NCBI GenBank assembly: GCA_031289065.1
Contig: JAITQI010000084.1
Coordinates: 1-41,803, forward strand
Length of the DNA stretch: 41,803 nucleotides
Source of the DNA: Oscillospiraceae bacterium
GTDB taxonomy: Bacteria > Bacillota > Clostridia > Oscillospirales > UBA929
Reading direction: 5' to 3'
Part shown: positions 21,581-30,457 of the stretch, piece by piece
Layout of the letters: every line of letters begins with the position of its first letter
How positions within the stretch are numbered: position 1 is the first letter of the stretch
Translations under genes and position numbers: made by a program
Notes under the pieces: model-generated
The model's database searches: none
Seen by the model: only the letters and a program-made list of their open reading frames with translations
Told to the model about the DNA's origin: nothing

Positions 21581-22825
21581 TTGGATATTTTTCAGAAATG
21601 CCATGAATTTACGCGGGCGGACGAGGCGCGGGCCGCCGGGTTGTACCCCTTTTCCCATGAGATTACGTCCCGGCAGCACGCCGAGGTGACCATGTATGGG
21701 CGGCGCACCGTCATGCTGGGCTCCAACAACTACCTGGGCCTGACCAGCGACGACCGGGTCATCGAGGCGGCTAAACGAGCCCTGGACGCTTATGGGACAG
21801 GCTGTTCCGGTTCGCGGCACCTGAACGGCACCCTGACCATTCACAACGAGATGGAGCGGCAGCTGGCCGATTTTTTCGGCAAGGCGGAGGTCATGAGCTT
21901 TTCCACCGGCTTCCAGACCAATCTGGGCATCCTGGCCGGTCTGTGTTCCCGGCATGACAATATTTATTCGGACAGGGCCAACCACGCCTCCCTGGTGGAC
22001 GGCGGCCGTCTGAGCTTCGGGCAGGTGCGCAAATTCCCCCACAACGACATGGTCGCCCTGGAGGAGCTGCTGGCCCGCTGCCCGGAGGACCGGGGCAAGC
22101 TCATCGCGGTGGACGGCGTGTTTTCCATGGAGGGCGATTTGGCCGACCTGCCCAACCTCGTCCGCCTCAAAAAGAAATACGGGGCGCGCCTACTGGTGGA
22201 TGACTCCCACGGCGCGGGCGTCATGGGCCCCACCGGCCGGGGCGTCGGCGAATATTTCGGCCTGATGGACGACATCGACCTGTACATGGGCACCTTCAGC
22301 AAGTCCTTCGCGAGCCTGGGCGGCTTCGTGGCCGGGGACCATGTGGTCATCGACTACCTGAAGCACAGCTCCCGGCCCTACATATTCAGCGCCTCCATGC
22401 CGCCGTCCAACGTGGCCGCCGTCATGGAAGCCCTGCGCATCCTGAAAGAGGAACCCGACCGCCCCCGCCGGGTCAACGAAAACGCCGACTACATGCGCCG
22501 GGAACTGCGCCGCTTGGGCCTGCCCAGCAGGGACTCCATCGCCCCCATCATCCCCATCTCCGCCTACCTGGACGACCGCACCTTCGTGGTCACCCGCGCC
22601 CTGCTGGAGCACGGGGTCTATGTCAATCCGGTCATCTCCCCGGCGGTGCCGGTGGGCGACGCCATCGTGCGCACCAGCTATATCGCCACCCACACCAAGG
22701 AACAGCTTGACTTCGCCCTGGAGCAGCTCGCCGAAGTGCTGCTGCGGCTCTATCCGATTTCCGCGGAGGAGATCGAGGTGGCCCGGCAAGCGGCGGCGGC
22801 GGCGGCCGAGGCCGAGGGCAATTAA
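21581..22825 (+). CDS. PLP-dependent alpha-oxoamine synthase (KBL/BioF/serine palmitoyltransferase family)
   Basis: 414 residues of fold-type I. These enzymes condense an amino acid with an acyl-CoA and lose CO2. Motifs: MLGSNNYLGL, GTGCSGSRHLNGT, VDDSHGAGVMG (Asp and His of the PLP site) and MGTFSKSFASLGGF (Schiff-base Lys241). The N-terminal 40 residues (MDIFQKCHEFTRADEARAAG) and the LNGT...HNEMERQLADFFGK segment fit the serine palmitoyltransferase-like bacterial branch better than BioF, but the substrate is not proven. There is no biotin gene or threonine dehydrogenase nearby. TTG 21581 is preferred because AAGGAG is nine bases upstream; ATG 21572 overlaps that Shine-Dalgarno. Confidence 0.85.
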   Translation: MDIFQKCHEFTRADEARAAGLYPFSHEITSRQHAEVTMYGRRTVMLGSNNYLGLTSDDRVIEAAKRALDAYGTGCSGSRHLNGTLTIHNEMERQLADFFGKAEVMSFSTGFQTNLGILAGLCSRHDNIYSDRANHASLVDGGRLSFGQVRKFPHNDMVALEELLARCPEDRGKLIAVDGVFSMEGDLADLPNLVRLKKKYGARLLVDDSHGAGVMGPTGRGVGEYFGLMDDIDLYMGTFSKSFASLGGFVAGDHVVIDYLKHSSRPYIFSASMPPSNVAAVMEALRILKEEPDRPRRVNENADYMRRELRRLGLPSRDSIAPIIPISAYLDDRTFVVTRALLEHGVYVNPVISPAVPVGDAIVRTSYIATHTKEQLDFALEQLAEVLLRLYPISAEEIEVARQAAAAAAEAEGN

Positions 22826-22868
22826 GAATTATATCCCTCGGGGTACAGGCGGAATTAAGATTGAGATT
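22820..22868. repeat. CCCTCGGGG-type dispersed element
   Basis: AATTAAGAATTATATCCCTC and GGGGTACAGGCGGAATTAAG, run together, closely match 2221-2262. It starts at the stop codon of the PLP gene. Confidence 0.65.
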
Positions 22869-22871
22869 TGA

Positions 22872-22900
22872 GGCGGCTTGGGGGGCCGCCTTTTTTCTTT
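22872..22900 (+). terminator. Terminator of PLP synthase gene
   Basis: GGCGGC (22872-22877), 7-nt loop, GCCGCC (22885-22890), TTTTTTCTTTT. Confidence 0.9.
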
Positions 22901-23051
22901 TATTGGGGGGTGTCAACATTCTTCGTCGGCTTGCCTTTAGAAACCCGGCGAAGTTTCCGATATATATAACGTATCACACGGTTTATATCCGGCGGCGCGG
23001 GTGCGCGGCGGGAAATAGGCCGACGGATCAAGCCGATAAGGAGGCTTCGTT

Positions 23052-23990
23052 ATGGCCACTGCCACCGCTACCGCCACCAAGTCCGGAACCGCCGACATCC
23101 TTTTGGAGAGCGGCACCAACGAATTGGAGATCATGGAGTTCACCATCAGCGGCAATGTCTTCGGCATCAATGTGGCCAAGGTGACCGAGATCATGAAATA
23201 TCTCCCGGTCAAGGCCATGCCCAACTCGCACCCCGACGTGGAGGGCATTTTTAAGCCGCGGAACATGATCATCACGGTCGTCAACCTGCCCACCTATCTG
23301 GGCTTGCCCACCCACGAGGAGACCGAGCGGGACATGTTCATCATCACCAGCTTCAATAAGATGAACGTCGCCTTCCACGTCCACACGGTGGAGGGCATTC
23401 ACCGCGTGTCCTGGAACGACATCGAAAAGCCGGACGCCACCATTTACGGCGGCGAGGAGGGCCTGGCCACCGGCATCGCCAAATTCCAGGGCAGGCTCAT
23501 CACCATCATCGACTTTGAAAAAATCGTCTTTGATATCAGCCCCCAGAGCGGCATCCAGCTCTCCGAGATCGCCCAGCTCGGTCCCCGGAACCGTTCTCTC
23601 AAACCGGTTCTCATCGCGGAGGACTCCACGCTACTCAAAAAGATGATCACCGAGGCGCTGCACGAGGCGGGGTACATGAACGTCCTGACCTTCGCCAACG
23701 GCCAGGAGGCCTGGGACGCGCTGCGGGAAATGCGGGACAGCGGGGTGCCCATCGAGGATCAGGCCAAGTGTCTGATCACCGACATCGAGATGCCCAAGAT
23801 GGACGGTCACCGCCTGACCAAGCTGGTCAAGGAGGACAAAATCCTCAACAAGGTGCCGGTCATCATCTTCTCCTCCCTCATCGACGAAGCCATGCGCAAC
23901 AAGGGCGCCGAACTGGGCGCCAACGCCCAGCTGTCCAAACCGGAGATCGGCAAGCTGGTGTCCACCGTGGATCAGTGGATTTTGGCCTGA
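23052..23990 (+). CDS. cheV: Chemotaxis coupling/response-regulator protein CheV
   Basis: 312 residues. After a Thr/Ala-rich start, a CheW domain covers about 22-165 (LEIMEFTISGNVFGINVAKV, EGIFKPRNMIITVVNLP, GRLITIIDFEKIV). A receiver domain covers about 187-310 (PVLIAEDSTLLKK acidic pocket, phosphoacceptor Asp244 in LITDIEMPKMDG, and the conserved Ser and Lys in IIFSSL and LSKPE). CheV links chemoreceptors to CheA and adapts through phosphorylation. AAGGAGG lies eight bases upstream of ATG. The gene is monocistronic between two terminators, with no che or fla genes adjacent. Confidence 0.95.
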   Translation: MATATATATKSGTADILLESGTNELEIMEFTISGNVFGINVAKVTEIMKYLPVKAMPNSHPDVEGIFKPRNMIITVVNLPTYLGLPTHEETERDMFIITSFNKMNVAFHVHTVEGIHRVSWNDIEKPDATIYGGEEGLATGIAKFQGRLITIIDFEKIVFDISPQSGIQLSEIAQLGPRNRSLKPVLIAEDSTLLKKMITEALHEAGYMNVLTFANGQEAWDALREMRDSGVPIEDQAKCLITDIEMPKMDGHRLTKLVKEDKILNKVPVIIFSSLIDEAMRNKGAELGANAQLSKPEIGKLVSTVDQWILA

Positions 23991-24011
23991 AGAAGGCAGA
24001 AAACAAACGAC

Positions 24012-24050
24012 AGAGGACAGAACCGGCGTGGGCGGTTCTGTCCTCTTTTA
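24012..24050 (+). terminator. Terminator of cheV
   Basis: AGAGGACAGAACCG (24012-24025), 7-nt loop, CGGTTCTGTCCTCT (24033-24046), TTTA. The arm is a copy of the purine-rich cagaggacag motif seen at 4805-4820. Confidence 0.88.
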
Positions 24051-24103
24051 TGGCAACGTATCGAACGCTTTTTGTCAAGGCTGAGATTGCCGAAATTGAG
24101 AGG

Positions 24104-24136
24104 GCGGAACCGGGATTCCCGGTTCCGCTCTTTTAT
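24104..24136 (+). terminator. Second hairpin between convergent cheV and esterase genes
   Basis: GCGGAACCGGG (24104-24114), loop ATT, CCCGGTTCCGC (24118-24128), then TCTTTTATT. It ends at the stop codon of the leftward esterase gene and may serve either strand. Confidence 0.75.
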
Positions 24137-26019
24137 TGTATGTCCGGGTGGTAGGTTATGGGGGTGTCGGCGTCGAAGGGGACGGCGGGGAGGCCGGCGC
24201 TGTTTATGAGATTGGCGTCGTGAGGGTCGTTTTTCCAGGCGTAGCGCACTGCCCGGATGGGTTGGGCGGCGGGGCAGGAGACGCGGACGGTGTCGCCGTG
24301 GATTTCGGCGCTGGCGGGGTAGAAGGGGCCGGAAGGGCCCCGGGCGGTGAAGCCCCCCAGGGGCGCGCCGTCTCTTGTCCCCAGGCCGTCGGCGGCGCGG
24401 AAGCGCAGCACCGCCTTGTCCCCCAGGGATTCCAGGCCATCAAACAGGGGGCCTGAGGCCACAATGTCCTCCCCGTAGGCCAGGCGGGCGGCCCAGCGGG
24501 CCAGCCGGTCGCCCACCGCTTTTTTGTTGAGAGGATGCAGATCGTTGCCCTCCCCCACGTCGGCGGCGACCGCCAACCCTATGCCGGGCAGGGAGAGCGC
24601 CCGGCGTTGCTGTTCCCGCAATTCGGGCCAATCCTGCCCGGCGTTTTCGTCGTCCTGATAGTTGGCCAGCTGGACGGTCAAAACAGGCAGATCCGCCCGG
24701 CCCCACAGGGCCCGCCAGCCGGACACCATGGCGGAAAACCGCTGAAAATACCCCTCGGGCCGGTTTGTGTTGGATTCGCCCTGGTACCAGAGCGCGCCCT
24801 TGAGAGCCCAGGGGGCCAAGGGGGCGATCATGGCGTTGTAAAGCCCGGTGGGGACATAGATGAAGGGGACGGAGCTGGGGGCCGACCCGCAGACGGCGGC
24901 CCGGCGGACCTTCCAGCCGTCCTCCAGGTCGATGTCAAAGCCGTCCCACAGGAGTTTGTGAGGTTTCCCGGCGACAAACCGCCCCGCCCCGACGAGGGAC
25001 AGCACCCGCATGGCGATGACGTTGCGGCCGGGGACGAGGGCTCCGTCCGCTCCGGACAGGGCATAGTCCCGGGGGGGATAGCGGTAGGAGACGCCTCCCA
25101 CGAGATGGCCGTTGACGTAGGTCTGGTCGCCGTTTACGACGCACCCCAAAAACAGCCGAGCGGGTTTTCCGGCCCACGCCTCGGGGACATAGACCTCCCG
25201 GCGCAGCCAGACCGATCCACAGTCCCGCAGGGCGGCGCAGTCGGTCAGGGCGGTGTCTGCCCAGGCGTCGTCGTCGTAGCCCGGATCGTACCAGCGCTCC
25301 GTCAGGCCGGGGTCGGCGGCGTCCAATTGGGCGTACCAGTCGGCTTCGGCCTGTTGGTCATGGGCGATTTGTTGGGCGACGGCGTCGTCGTCCCGCCAGC
25401 GGTCGGCGGCGGCCCATTCTTCCGGCCAGGGGGCGAGGGCCTCCCGGCTCATCCAGGCCTCCAGGGGCGTCCCCCCCGCCGCCGACAGGATGAGCCCCAC
25501 CGGCACGCCGTACCGGGCGCGGAGGGCTTTGGCGAAAAAGTAGCCCACCCCGGAAAATTCCGGGACGGTGTCCGGCGAGAGAGCCTGCCAAGCCCCGCCG
25601 GGCAGGTCGCCCCGGGGGGCGTGAAAGTCGTATTCAATGGGCACGGTGAACTGCCGCACCAAGGGGTCGGCGGCCCGGAGCTCATCGGGACAGGCGTACT
25701 TGATCCGGCGCATGGGCAGCTGCATGTTGGACTGCCCGGAGCACAGCCACACGTCCCCGGCCAGCACATCCCGGACGAGGACGGTTTCGTCCCCGGACGC
25801 GACGGTCAGCGTCCACGGCCCCCCGGCGGCCCGGGGGGACAGGGCCAAGGCCCAGCGACCCTCGCCGTCGGCCCGGGCGTCGCGGGTCTCTCCGTCCAGG
25901 CTCACACGGACGGCCGCCCCCGGCGCGGCGCGGCCCCAGATCCGGACGGGCGCGTCCCGCTGCACCACCATGCCCGAGGAAAACAGAACGGGAAGGGAAA
26001 GCATCGGCTGTGTAGACAT
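24133..26019 (-). CDS. Sialate O-acetylesterase family protein (SGNH/SASA)
   Basis: 628 residues, without a recognisable signal peptide. The N-terminal beta domain (about 1-90) is followed by the catalytic SGNH domain, which is interrupted by a galactose-binding-like insert (about 235-370; VWLRREVYVPEAWAGKPARL, GDQTYVNGHLVGG). Block I reads CSGQSNM with nucleophile Ser97. ALWYQGESNTN is the conserved second block, and GEGNDLHPLNK carries the Asp and His of the triad. The family removes acetyl groups from sialic acids or from plant-glycan sugars such as acetyl-xylan. The AraC-type gene lies just upstream (54 bp) in the same direction and the CE15-like gene is divergent, so plant-polysaccharide deacetylation is likely. 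GGGAGG precedes ATG 26019. Confidence 0.9.
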   Translation of the reverse strand: MSTQPMLSLPVLFSSGMVVQRDAPVRIWGRAAPGAAVRVSLDGETRDARADGEGRWALALSPRAAGGPWTLTVASGDETVLVRDVLAGDVWLCSGQSNMQLPMRRIKYACPDELRAADPLVRQFTVPIEYDFHAPRGDLPGGAWQALSPDTVPEFSGVGYFFAKALRARYGVPVGLILSAAGGTPLEAWMSREALAPWPEEWAAADRWRDDDAVAQQIAHDQQAEADWYAQLDAADPGLTERWYDPGYDDDAWADTALTDCAALRDCGSVWLRREVYVPEAWAGKPARLFLGCVVNGDQTYVNGHLVGGVSYRYPPRDYALSGADGALVPGRNVIAMRVLSLVGAGRFVAGKPHKLLWDGFDIDLEDGWKVRRAAVCGSAPSSVPFIYVPTGLYNAMIAPLAPWALKGALWYQGESNTNRPEGYFQRFSAMVSGWRALWGRADLPVLTVQLANYQDDENAGQDWPELREQQRRALSLPGIGLAVAADVGEGNDLHPLNKKAVGDRLARWAARLAYGEDIVASGPLFDGLESLGDKAVLRFRAADGLGTRDGAPLGGFTARGPSGPFYPASAEIHGDTVRVSCPAAQPIRAVRYAWKNDPHDANLINSAGLPAVPFDADTPITYHPDIQ

Positions 26020-26073
26020 TGGCGCAACCTCCCATGTGAGATGACGGGGGTCAAGATACGAATGAAACCATTG

Positions 26074-26907
26074 TCAATTGCCGCCGCTATTACCGCCTCC
26101 GGCGGTTGGCGGGGGCGGCGGGGCGGTTGTGTCGCCGGTGCCGCAGTAGGAGGGGGGGTAGCCCTTGACGCGGTGGAAGACCCGGCTGAAGTAGGAGGCG
26201 TCCACGAAGCCGCAGGCGGCGGAGGCGTCCCGGACGGTGCAGCCGCCGTTTTTGAGGAGGCCCGCGGCGTGGGTGATCCGGGCCTCGGTGATGTACTGGC
26301 GAATCGACATGCCGACGCTCTCCTTAAACAGGACGCCCAGGTAGGCCTTTTGCAGCCGGGCATAGCGGGCCAGGTCGTCCAGGGTGATGTTCTCGGCGAA
26401 GTGTTCGGAGATGTACCGCATGACGTTGCGAATCCGGGGATCGGTGGGCTGAATGTCCTTATATGTCAGCAGCTCAAAATAGCGGTGCAAAATCAGCATG
26501 AGCAGCGCCCGCACCCGGAGCGGGCCCCCGGGGCGCTTCTCCAGATACGCCACATTGAGCTTTTGGTAGAGATCCAAAATGTCAGGATAGAGCTTCAGGC
26601 GGCTGACCGGGGGGAAGGGCAGCGTCTGTTCGGCGCCGTCGAGGCCGGTGAGCTTGAAGTTCACGTCGTAGCACTGCATGAGGTCGCCGGGGCAGGTGTC
26701 GGCGGAGCGCTCGACGTTCCGGGGGATGCAAATCAGGTCGCCCCTGTCCACCTCGTAGGTCTTCCGGCCGATGGTGTACCAGGCCTTGCCGTCGGTGATC
26801 AGGGACAGGTCGATGGCGTCGAGGTTGTTCCTGGCCATGTGCCAGCTGGGGGTCGTCTTGCGCCGGACAAAGTAGCCGACGTGGGGGATCAGATCGTCGT
26901 AGGACAT
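26074..26907 (-). CDS. AraC-family transcriptional regulator
   Basis: 277 residues. The N-terminal cupin-like sensor (about 15-120) includes DLSLITDGKAWYTIGRKTYE and DLICIPRNVERSADT. The C-terminal AraC domain with two HTH motifs covers about 165-260: ITLDDLARYARLQKAYLGVL, then IRQYITEARITHAAGLL and ASACGFVDASYFSRVFHRVKGYPP. It ends in a Pro/Gly-rich tail (TTAPPPPPTAGGG). The ATG at 26907 has GGGAGG nine bases upstream; the open frame continues upstream without family similarity. It lies head-to-head with the CE15-like gene and upstream of the esterase gene, so it probably senses a sugar released from their substrate and controls both. Confidence 0.9.
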   Translation of the reverse strand: MSYDDLIPHVGYFVRRKTTPSWHMARNNLDAIDLSLITDGKAWYTIGRKTYEVDRGDLICIPRNVERSADTCPGDLMQCYDVNFKLTGLDGAEQTLPFPPVSRLKLYPDILDLYQKLNVAYLEKRPGGPLRVRALLMLILHRYFELLTYKDIQPTDPRIRNVMRYISEHFAENITLDDLARYARLQKAYLGVLFKESVGMSIRQYITEARITHAAGLLKNGGCTVRDASAACGFVDASYFSRVFHRVKGYPPSYCGTGDTTAPPPPPTAGGGNSGGN

Positions 26908-27280
26908 CCTTGCTCGCCTCCCGGAGAAAAACGGTTTATGTATACAGTGTACCACAGGGCCAGGCGAAAATGCAAGGCGGGGAACCCCTCTCCGAACGGG
27001 AATATCCGCTTCCGTAAAAATTGATCGCGAATTTGTCCATGTTTTTCTCAGTTTGTTCATTTACTGCTGTGAACGCTTGTGATAATCTATATACGAAGCG
27101 AATTGTCTTTACATATCCATTTTTGTGCAAAACCACGATGATGAGGGGAAAGGAGAGATGGTGAACGCGGGAGACGCCTCTGCGCCCGTCGATATAGGCG
27201 AACGGAGGCCCTCCGGAAGGATTTGGCGAAGAAGAAAGCGTGTCTCAGCAAGTTATTATTTTGAAGGAGTGTCTGTCTGT
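26908..27280. promoter_or_regulatory. Divergent regulatory gap between AraC and CE15-like genes
   Basis: 373 bp without a gene. Leftward, TTGCAT and TACACT (spacing 18, around 26943-26972) could be the araC-type promoter. Rightward, GATAAT at 27081-27086 followed by TATATA could be -10 elements, but no good -35 is seen. An mRNA leader of about 190 nt would precede the CE15-like gene. An overlapping GTGAAC/TTGTTCAT-type half-site near 27054-27073 might be an AraC target; this is weak. Confidence 0.35.
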
Positions 27281-30200
27281 ATGAAGAAGAGCAAAATTCT
27301 CGCGCTCGCGCTGTGCTTGGCGCTGGTTCTCAGCATCGTACCCCTGACGAGCCTGGCCGTGACCACTGCCGAACCCCCCGCCGGCACCGGCGCCCTGGAA
27401 GGCTGGCCCAGCGTTGACCAGTTGCCCCTGACCACCACCTTGCCCAACCCCTTTGAGTTCTTTAACATCGCGAACGATCCCAACGGCAACGGCGTCGTTG
27501 ACAACCCCACCACCGAGTGGGCCGCCCGCCGCGCCGAGATCAAAGAGCTCCTCCAGCGCTATTGGCTGGGCAACATCATCAAAACCCCCTATGAGGCCAC
27601 AAAGGGCGCTCTGTCCGGCAACAACCTCTCCATCACCATCACCGACACGGTCTACAGCGACGGCACCCCCCGCAGCTTCACCGCCACTGTCGCCATGCCG
27701 ACCTCCGCCCAGCGCATTGCCGCCTGGGGCAACGACACCGATCCGGTGCCGTTCATTATCGTTTCCGGCTCCGGCGGACTGCCGAGCCAGGTTACCCAAG
27801 GCTACGCCCTGGTGACCATCCCCAACACCAGCATCTATTCCGACAGCTCGGGCGTCACCTACAGCCGCACCGGCCTCTATGTCCAGCTGTACCCTTACAA
27901 CAAGAACAACTATACATACGCCTCCGGCGCGTTCGGCGCTTGGGCCTGGGCTGTCCAACGCCTGTTTGACGCCTTGGAGCAGAAACCCTCCAACGCCGCC
28001 ACCGACGACGACCGTACCCTTGGCCAAATCAAGGGCTTGGACATCACCCGTACCGCGGTCACCGGCCACTCCCGTTACGGCAAGGCCGCCCTCTTCGCGG
28101 GCGCGTTTGAAGACCGCATCGCCGTCTTCCTGCCCTCCGAGTCGGGCGGCTCCGGCCTCCAGGGCCACCGCTACCTGGCCGAAGGCAAAATCTTCAGCTT
28201 CAACATCACCGACCCGGTCTACACCGCCGCCGACCGCGTCATGGGCAAAGCCGAAAACGCCTCCGTGTCTTGGGGCGACGGCAACTCTTGGTTCCCCGAC
28301 ACCGCCGGCCTGTTCCTGGGTCAAGACGGCAAGTTCCCGTTTGACTCCTCCGACGTGGTCGCCCTGGCCGCCCCGAAGCCCTTCTACAGTGTGACTGGTA
28401 TCGACCTGCACTGGATGGGTACCGAAGGCGGATCCATGCCGCTGGTCGCCGCCCTGGAAGTCTATGACTATGTCGGCACCACCGAGCAAGAGAAAAACAA
28501 CATCGCCATCCGCGCCCGCCGCAGCAGCCACGCGTGGTACAACCGTGACACCGCCTTCGCGCTGGCCATCATGGACCGCGAATGGCAGCCCCTGCGCCAG
28601 GTCGCCTTTGAGGCCATCGACGCGGATCACGTGGGCCAGCTGAACGTCCAAGACTCGTATCCCACCAACAACTCCCTGCCCAACGGCAGCACCTATCCCG
28701 CCAAGCCCAACGGCTGGGACAACATCTCCGACTTCATCAACTATCCGTTCGACCTGTCCAGCTCCTACATGCCTTGGACCAGCCCGAACAAATACCTGCT
28801 GTGGACCGCGCAGGACTCCTTCCTGGTCGGCTATGCCCAGGTCATCACCGCCCACACCGACGCTTCGGCGGTCGTGCTGGTTCTCCCCGACGGAACGCTT
28901 ATCCCCGAAGCCAGCCGCGTGGGCGAAATCGTCTCCTTCAACATCACCGCCGAGCAGAGCGTGTACGGCCGCTATGAGCTGCGCACCGTCGGCGAAGACA
29001 AGATCAACCGCAGCGTGTACTTCTCCTCCATGAGCCTCAACGACGCCCTCCGCCACGGCGCCACCAAGGGCGACGAAGGCGAGGACAACCGCGTCGTCGG
29101 CTTCGCCTCCCGTTTGGCCAACGACCAAGCCGATCCCCCGAAGGTCTATGTCACCGGCGACGGCTGGCAGGAAGTCAGCTTCGCGGGCGTCCGCCAGATG
29201 GCCGGCAACACCGTGGGTCTGCCCGGCGTTGGCAAGATGGACTACGGCCTGTGGTTCCACGACTCCCTGTTCTATCGGATCGCCAGCAAGACCGGCGCCG
29301 ACGCGTGGGCCCTTGACAACAACCATACCTTCACCATCGCCAACCTGAAATTCGCCACCATCCCCGGCTTCGTGTTCCAGTATACCTTCGGCACCATCAC
29401 CGCCCAGACCGGCAGCTCCAGCCGTCCTGGTTCCGGCGGAGCCACCAACTTCACCCGCGCTCCCAGCTGGAACGCCCAACAGTACAACAACGGTCAGGCC
29501 GGCCCCGATTGGCCGATGATCCCGGATGTGTACTCTGAGCGCACCTCGGGCAAAGAGCACCGCGCCACCGGCCCCGCCAACTGGAAGAAGACCTCCAACT
29601 TCAACGCCGAGATCACCTTCGGCGACCTGACCTACGACCAAAGCGCAGAGACCTACGCCTTGGACATCTACTTCAGCGAAGCGATGAACAAGGGCGAGCT
29701 GGGCGTCGGGTTTGACGTCGCCGGCGCTTGGGAAACCGCTTGGGCCGCCGACGGCCAGACGGTCACGCTGACCATCGCCGCCGCCGACTACACCGCCGCC
29801 GACATCGCCAACCTGATCGTCTTCCACCTGGTTGACAACGGCGCTTCCAACTACGCCGCCACCAACCTCATGCAGGGCGCTCTGTACCAGAACCTGTTTG
29901 ACAAAACCCCGCTGCTTGCTCCCCTTGCGGACGGCGCCACCACCGCCGCCGGCGTGACGGATCGCACCGTTTACGCTGACGGAACCCTGGCTGCCTTCGA
30001 AGCCGCCCTCTTGGCCGCGCAGACTGTCTACGCGCAGGGCGCGCCCCTCCAGGCCGACATCGACGCCACCGCCGCTGCCCTGAAAGAAGCCATCGACAAC
30101 CTGGTCAAGAAGGGTACCGTTGCCCCGACGCTGGCCACCCCGGACAAAGTGACCATCAAAAAGGGCCGCACCGTTAAAGTCGAAATCGACTTCAACGGCG

Positions 30201-30373
30201 ACGCCAAGTACCTCGCTTACACCTCGGGCAACGCCGCCGTCGCCACCGTGGCCGGCACCGGCACCACCAACCTCACCGTCACCGGCGTGAAGGTCGGCAA
30301 CGCCCCCATTACCGTCCGGGCCACCGACGGCAGCGGACTGGTGAAAGTGTTCCTCGCCATCGTAACGGCTTAA
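27281..30373 (+). CDS. Large secreted CE15-like (glucuronoyl esterase family) protein with C-terminal Ig-like domain
   Basis: 1030 residues. The signal peptide is clear (MKKSKILALALCLALVLSIV, cleavage near Ala26). The catalytic alpha/beta-hydrolase domain spans about 30-430. The nucleophile elbow is AVTGHSRYGKAALFAGAFED with Ser264, the conserved acid Glu287 lies in LPSESGGSG, and the probable His377 in GIDLHWMGTEGG. This is the CE15 pattern (G-x-S-R-x-G-K), whose members cleave glucuronoyl esters linking lignin and xylan. The middle (about 450-900) is beta-rich and unassigned. A helical FIVAR-like stretch (about 905-945) precedes a BIG2-type Ig-like domain (about 950-1030). No SLH or sortase signal is seen. 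Arg codons are almost all CGC/CGT, unlike neighbours rich in CGG, suggesting high expression. AAGGAG lies 11 bp before ATG. Confidence 0.85.
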   Translation: MKKSKILALALCLALVLSIVPLTSLAVTTAEPPAGTGALEGWPSVDQLPLTTTLPNPFEFFNIANDPNGNGVVDNPTTEWAARRAEIKELLQRYWLGNIIKTPYEATKGALSGNNLSITITDTVYSDGTPRSFTATVAMPTSAQRIAAWGNDTDPVPFIIVSGSGGLPSQVTQGYALVTIPNTSIYSDSSGVTYSRTGLYVQLYPYNKNNYTYASGAFGAWAWAVQRLFDALEQKPSNAATDDDRTLGQIKGLDITRTAVTGHSRYGKAALFAGAFEDRIAVFLPSESGGSGLQGHRYLAEGKIFSFNITDPVYTAADRVMGKAENASVSWGDGNSWFPDTAGLFLGQDGKFPFDSSDVVALAAPKPFYSVTGIDLHWMGTEGGSMPLVAALEVYDYVGTTEQEKNNIAIRARRSSHAWYNRDTAFALAIMDREWQPLRQVAFEAIDADHVGQLNVQDSYPTNNSLPNGSTYPAKPNGWDNISDFINYPFDLSSSYMPWTSPNKYLLWTAQDSFLVGYAQVITAHTDASAVVLVLPDGTLIPEASRVGEIVSFNITAEQSVYGRYELRTVGEDKINRSVYFSSMSLNDALRHGATKGDEGEDNRVVGFASRLANDQADPPKVYVTGDGWQEVSFAGVRQMAGNTVGLPGVGKMDYGLWFHDSLFYRIASKTGADAWALDNNHTFTIANLKFATIPGFVFQYTFGTITAQTGSSSRPGSGGATNFTRAPSWNAQQYNNGQAGPDWPMIPDVYSERTSGKEHRATGPANWKKTSNFNAEITFGDLTYDQSAETYALDIYFSEAMNKGELGVGFDVAGAWETAWAADGQTVTLTIAAADYTAADIANLIVFHLVDNGASNYAATNLMQGALYQNLFDKTPLLAPLADGATTAAGVTDRTVYADGTLAAFEAALLAAQTVYAQGAPLQADIDATAAALKEAIDNLVKKGTVAPTLATPDKVTIKKGRTVKVEIDFNGDAKYLAYTSGNAAVATVAGTGTTNLTVTGVKVGNAPITVRATDGSGLVKVFLAIVTA

Positions 30374-30400
30374 TTCTTCCTTCTTTCCCCTCATATTAAC

Positions 30401-30442
30401 CCCGAAGGCCCGGCGCTTCTGGTGAAGCGCCGGGCCTTCGGG
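30401..30442. terminator. Convergent hairpin after CE15-like and bofA-like genes
   Basis: 19-bp perfect inverted repeat (30401-30419 with 30424-30442, loop TGGT). No T tract. It lies between convergent genes. Confidence 0.7.
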
Positions 30443-30457
30443 CGTGGAGGGGGGGCT

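Noticed and set aside
23012..23039. GCCGATAA upstream of cheV resembling a sigma-28 (motility) -10 box
   Set aside because: The expected start would fall next to the cheV ATG and leave out the AAGGAGG Shine-Dalgarno, and the -35 (GAAA, spacing 16) is poor.
24535..27024. 829-codon plus-strand frame
   Set aside because: Antisense of the sialate esterase and AraC genes, whose motifs are clear on the minus strand.
27245..30394. 1049-codon open frame on the minus strand
   Set aside because: It is the exact antisense of the CE15-like gene. Its product is Gly/Val/Asp-rich without domains, and the open frame follows from the C-ending codon bias of the real gene.
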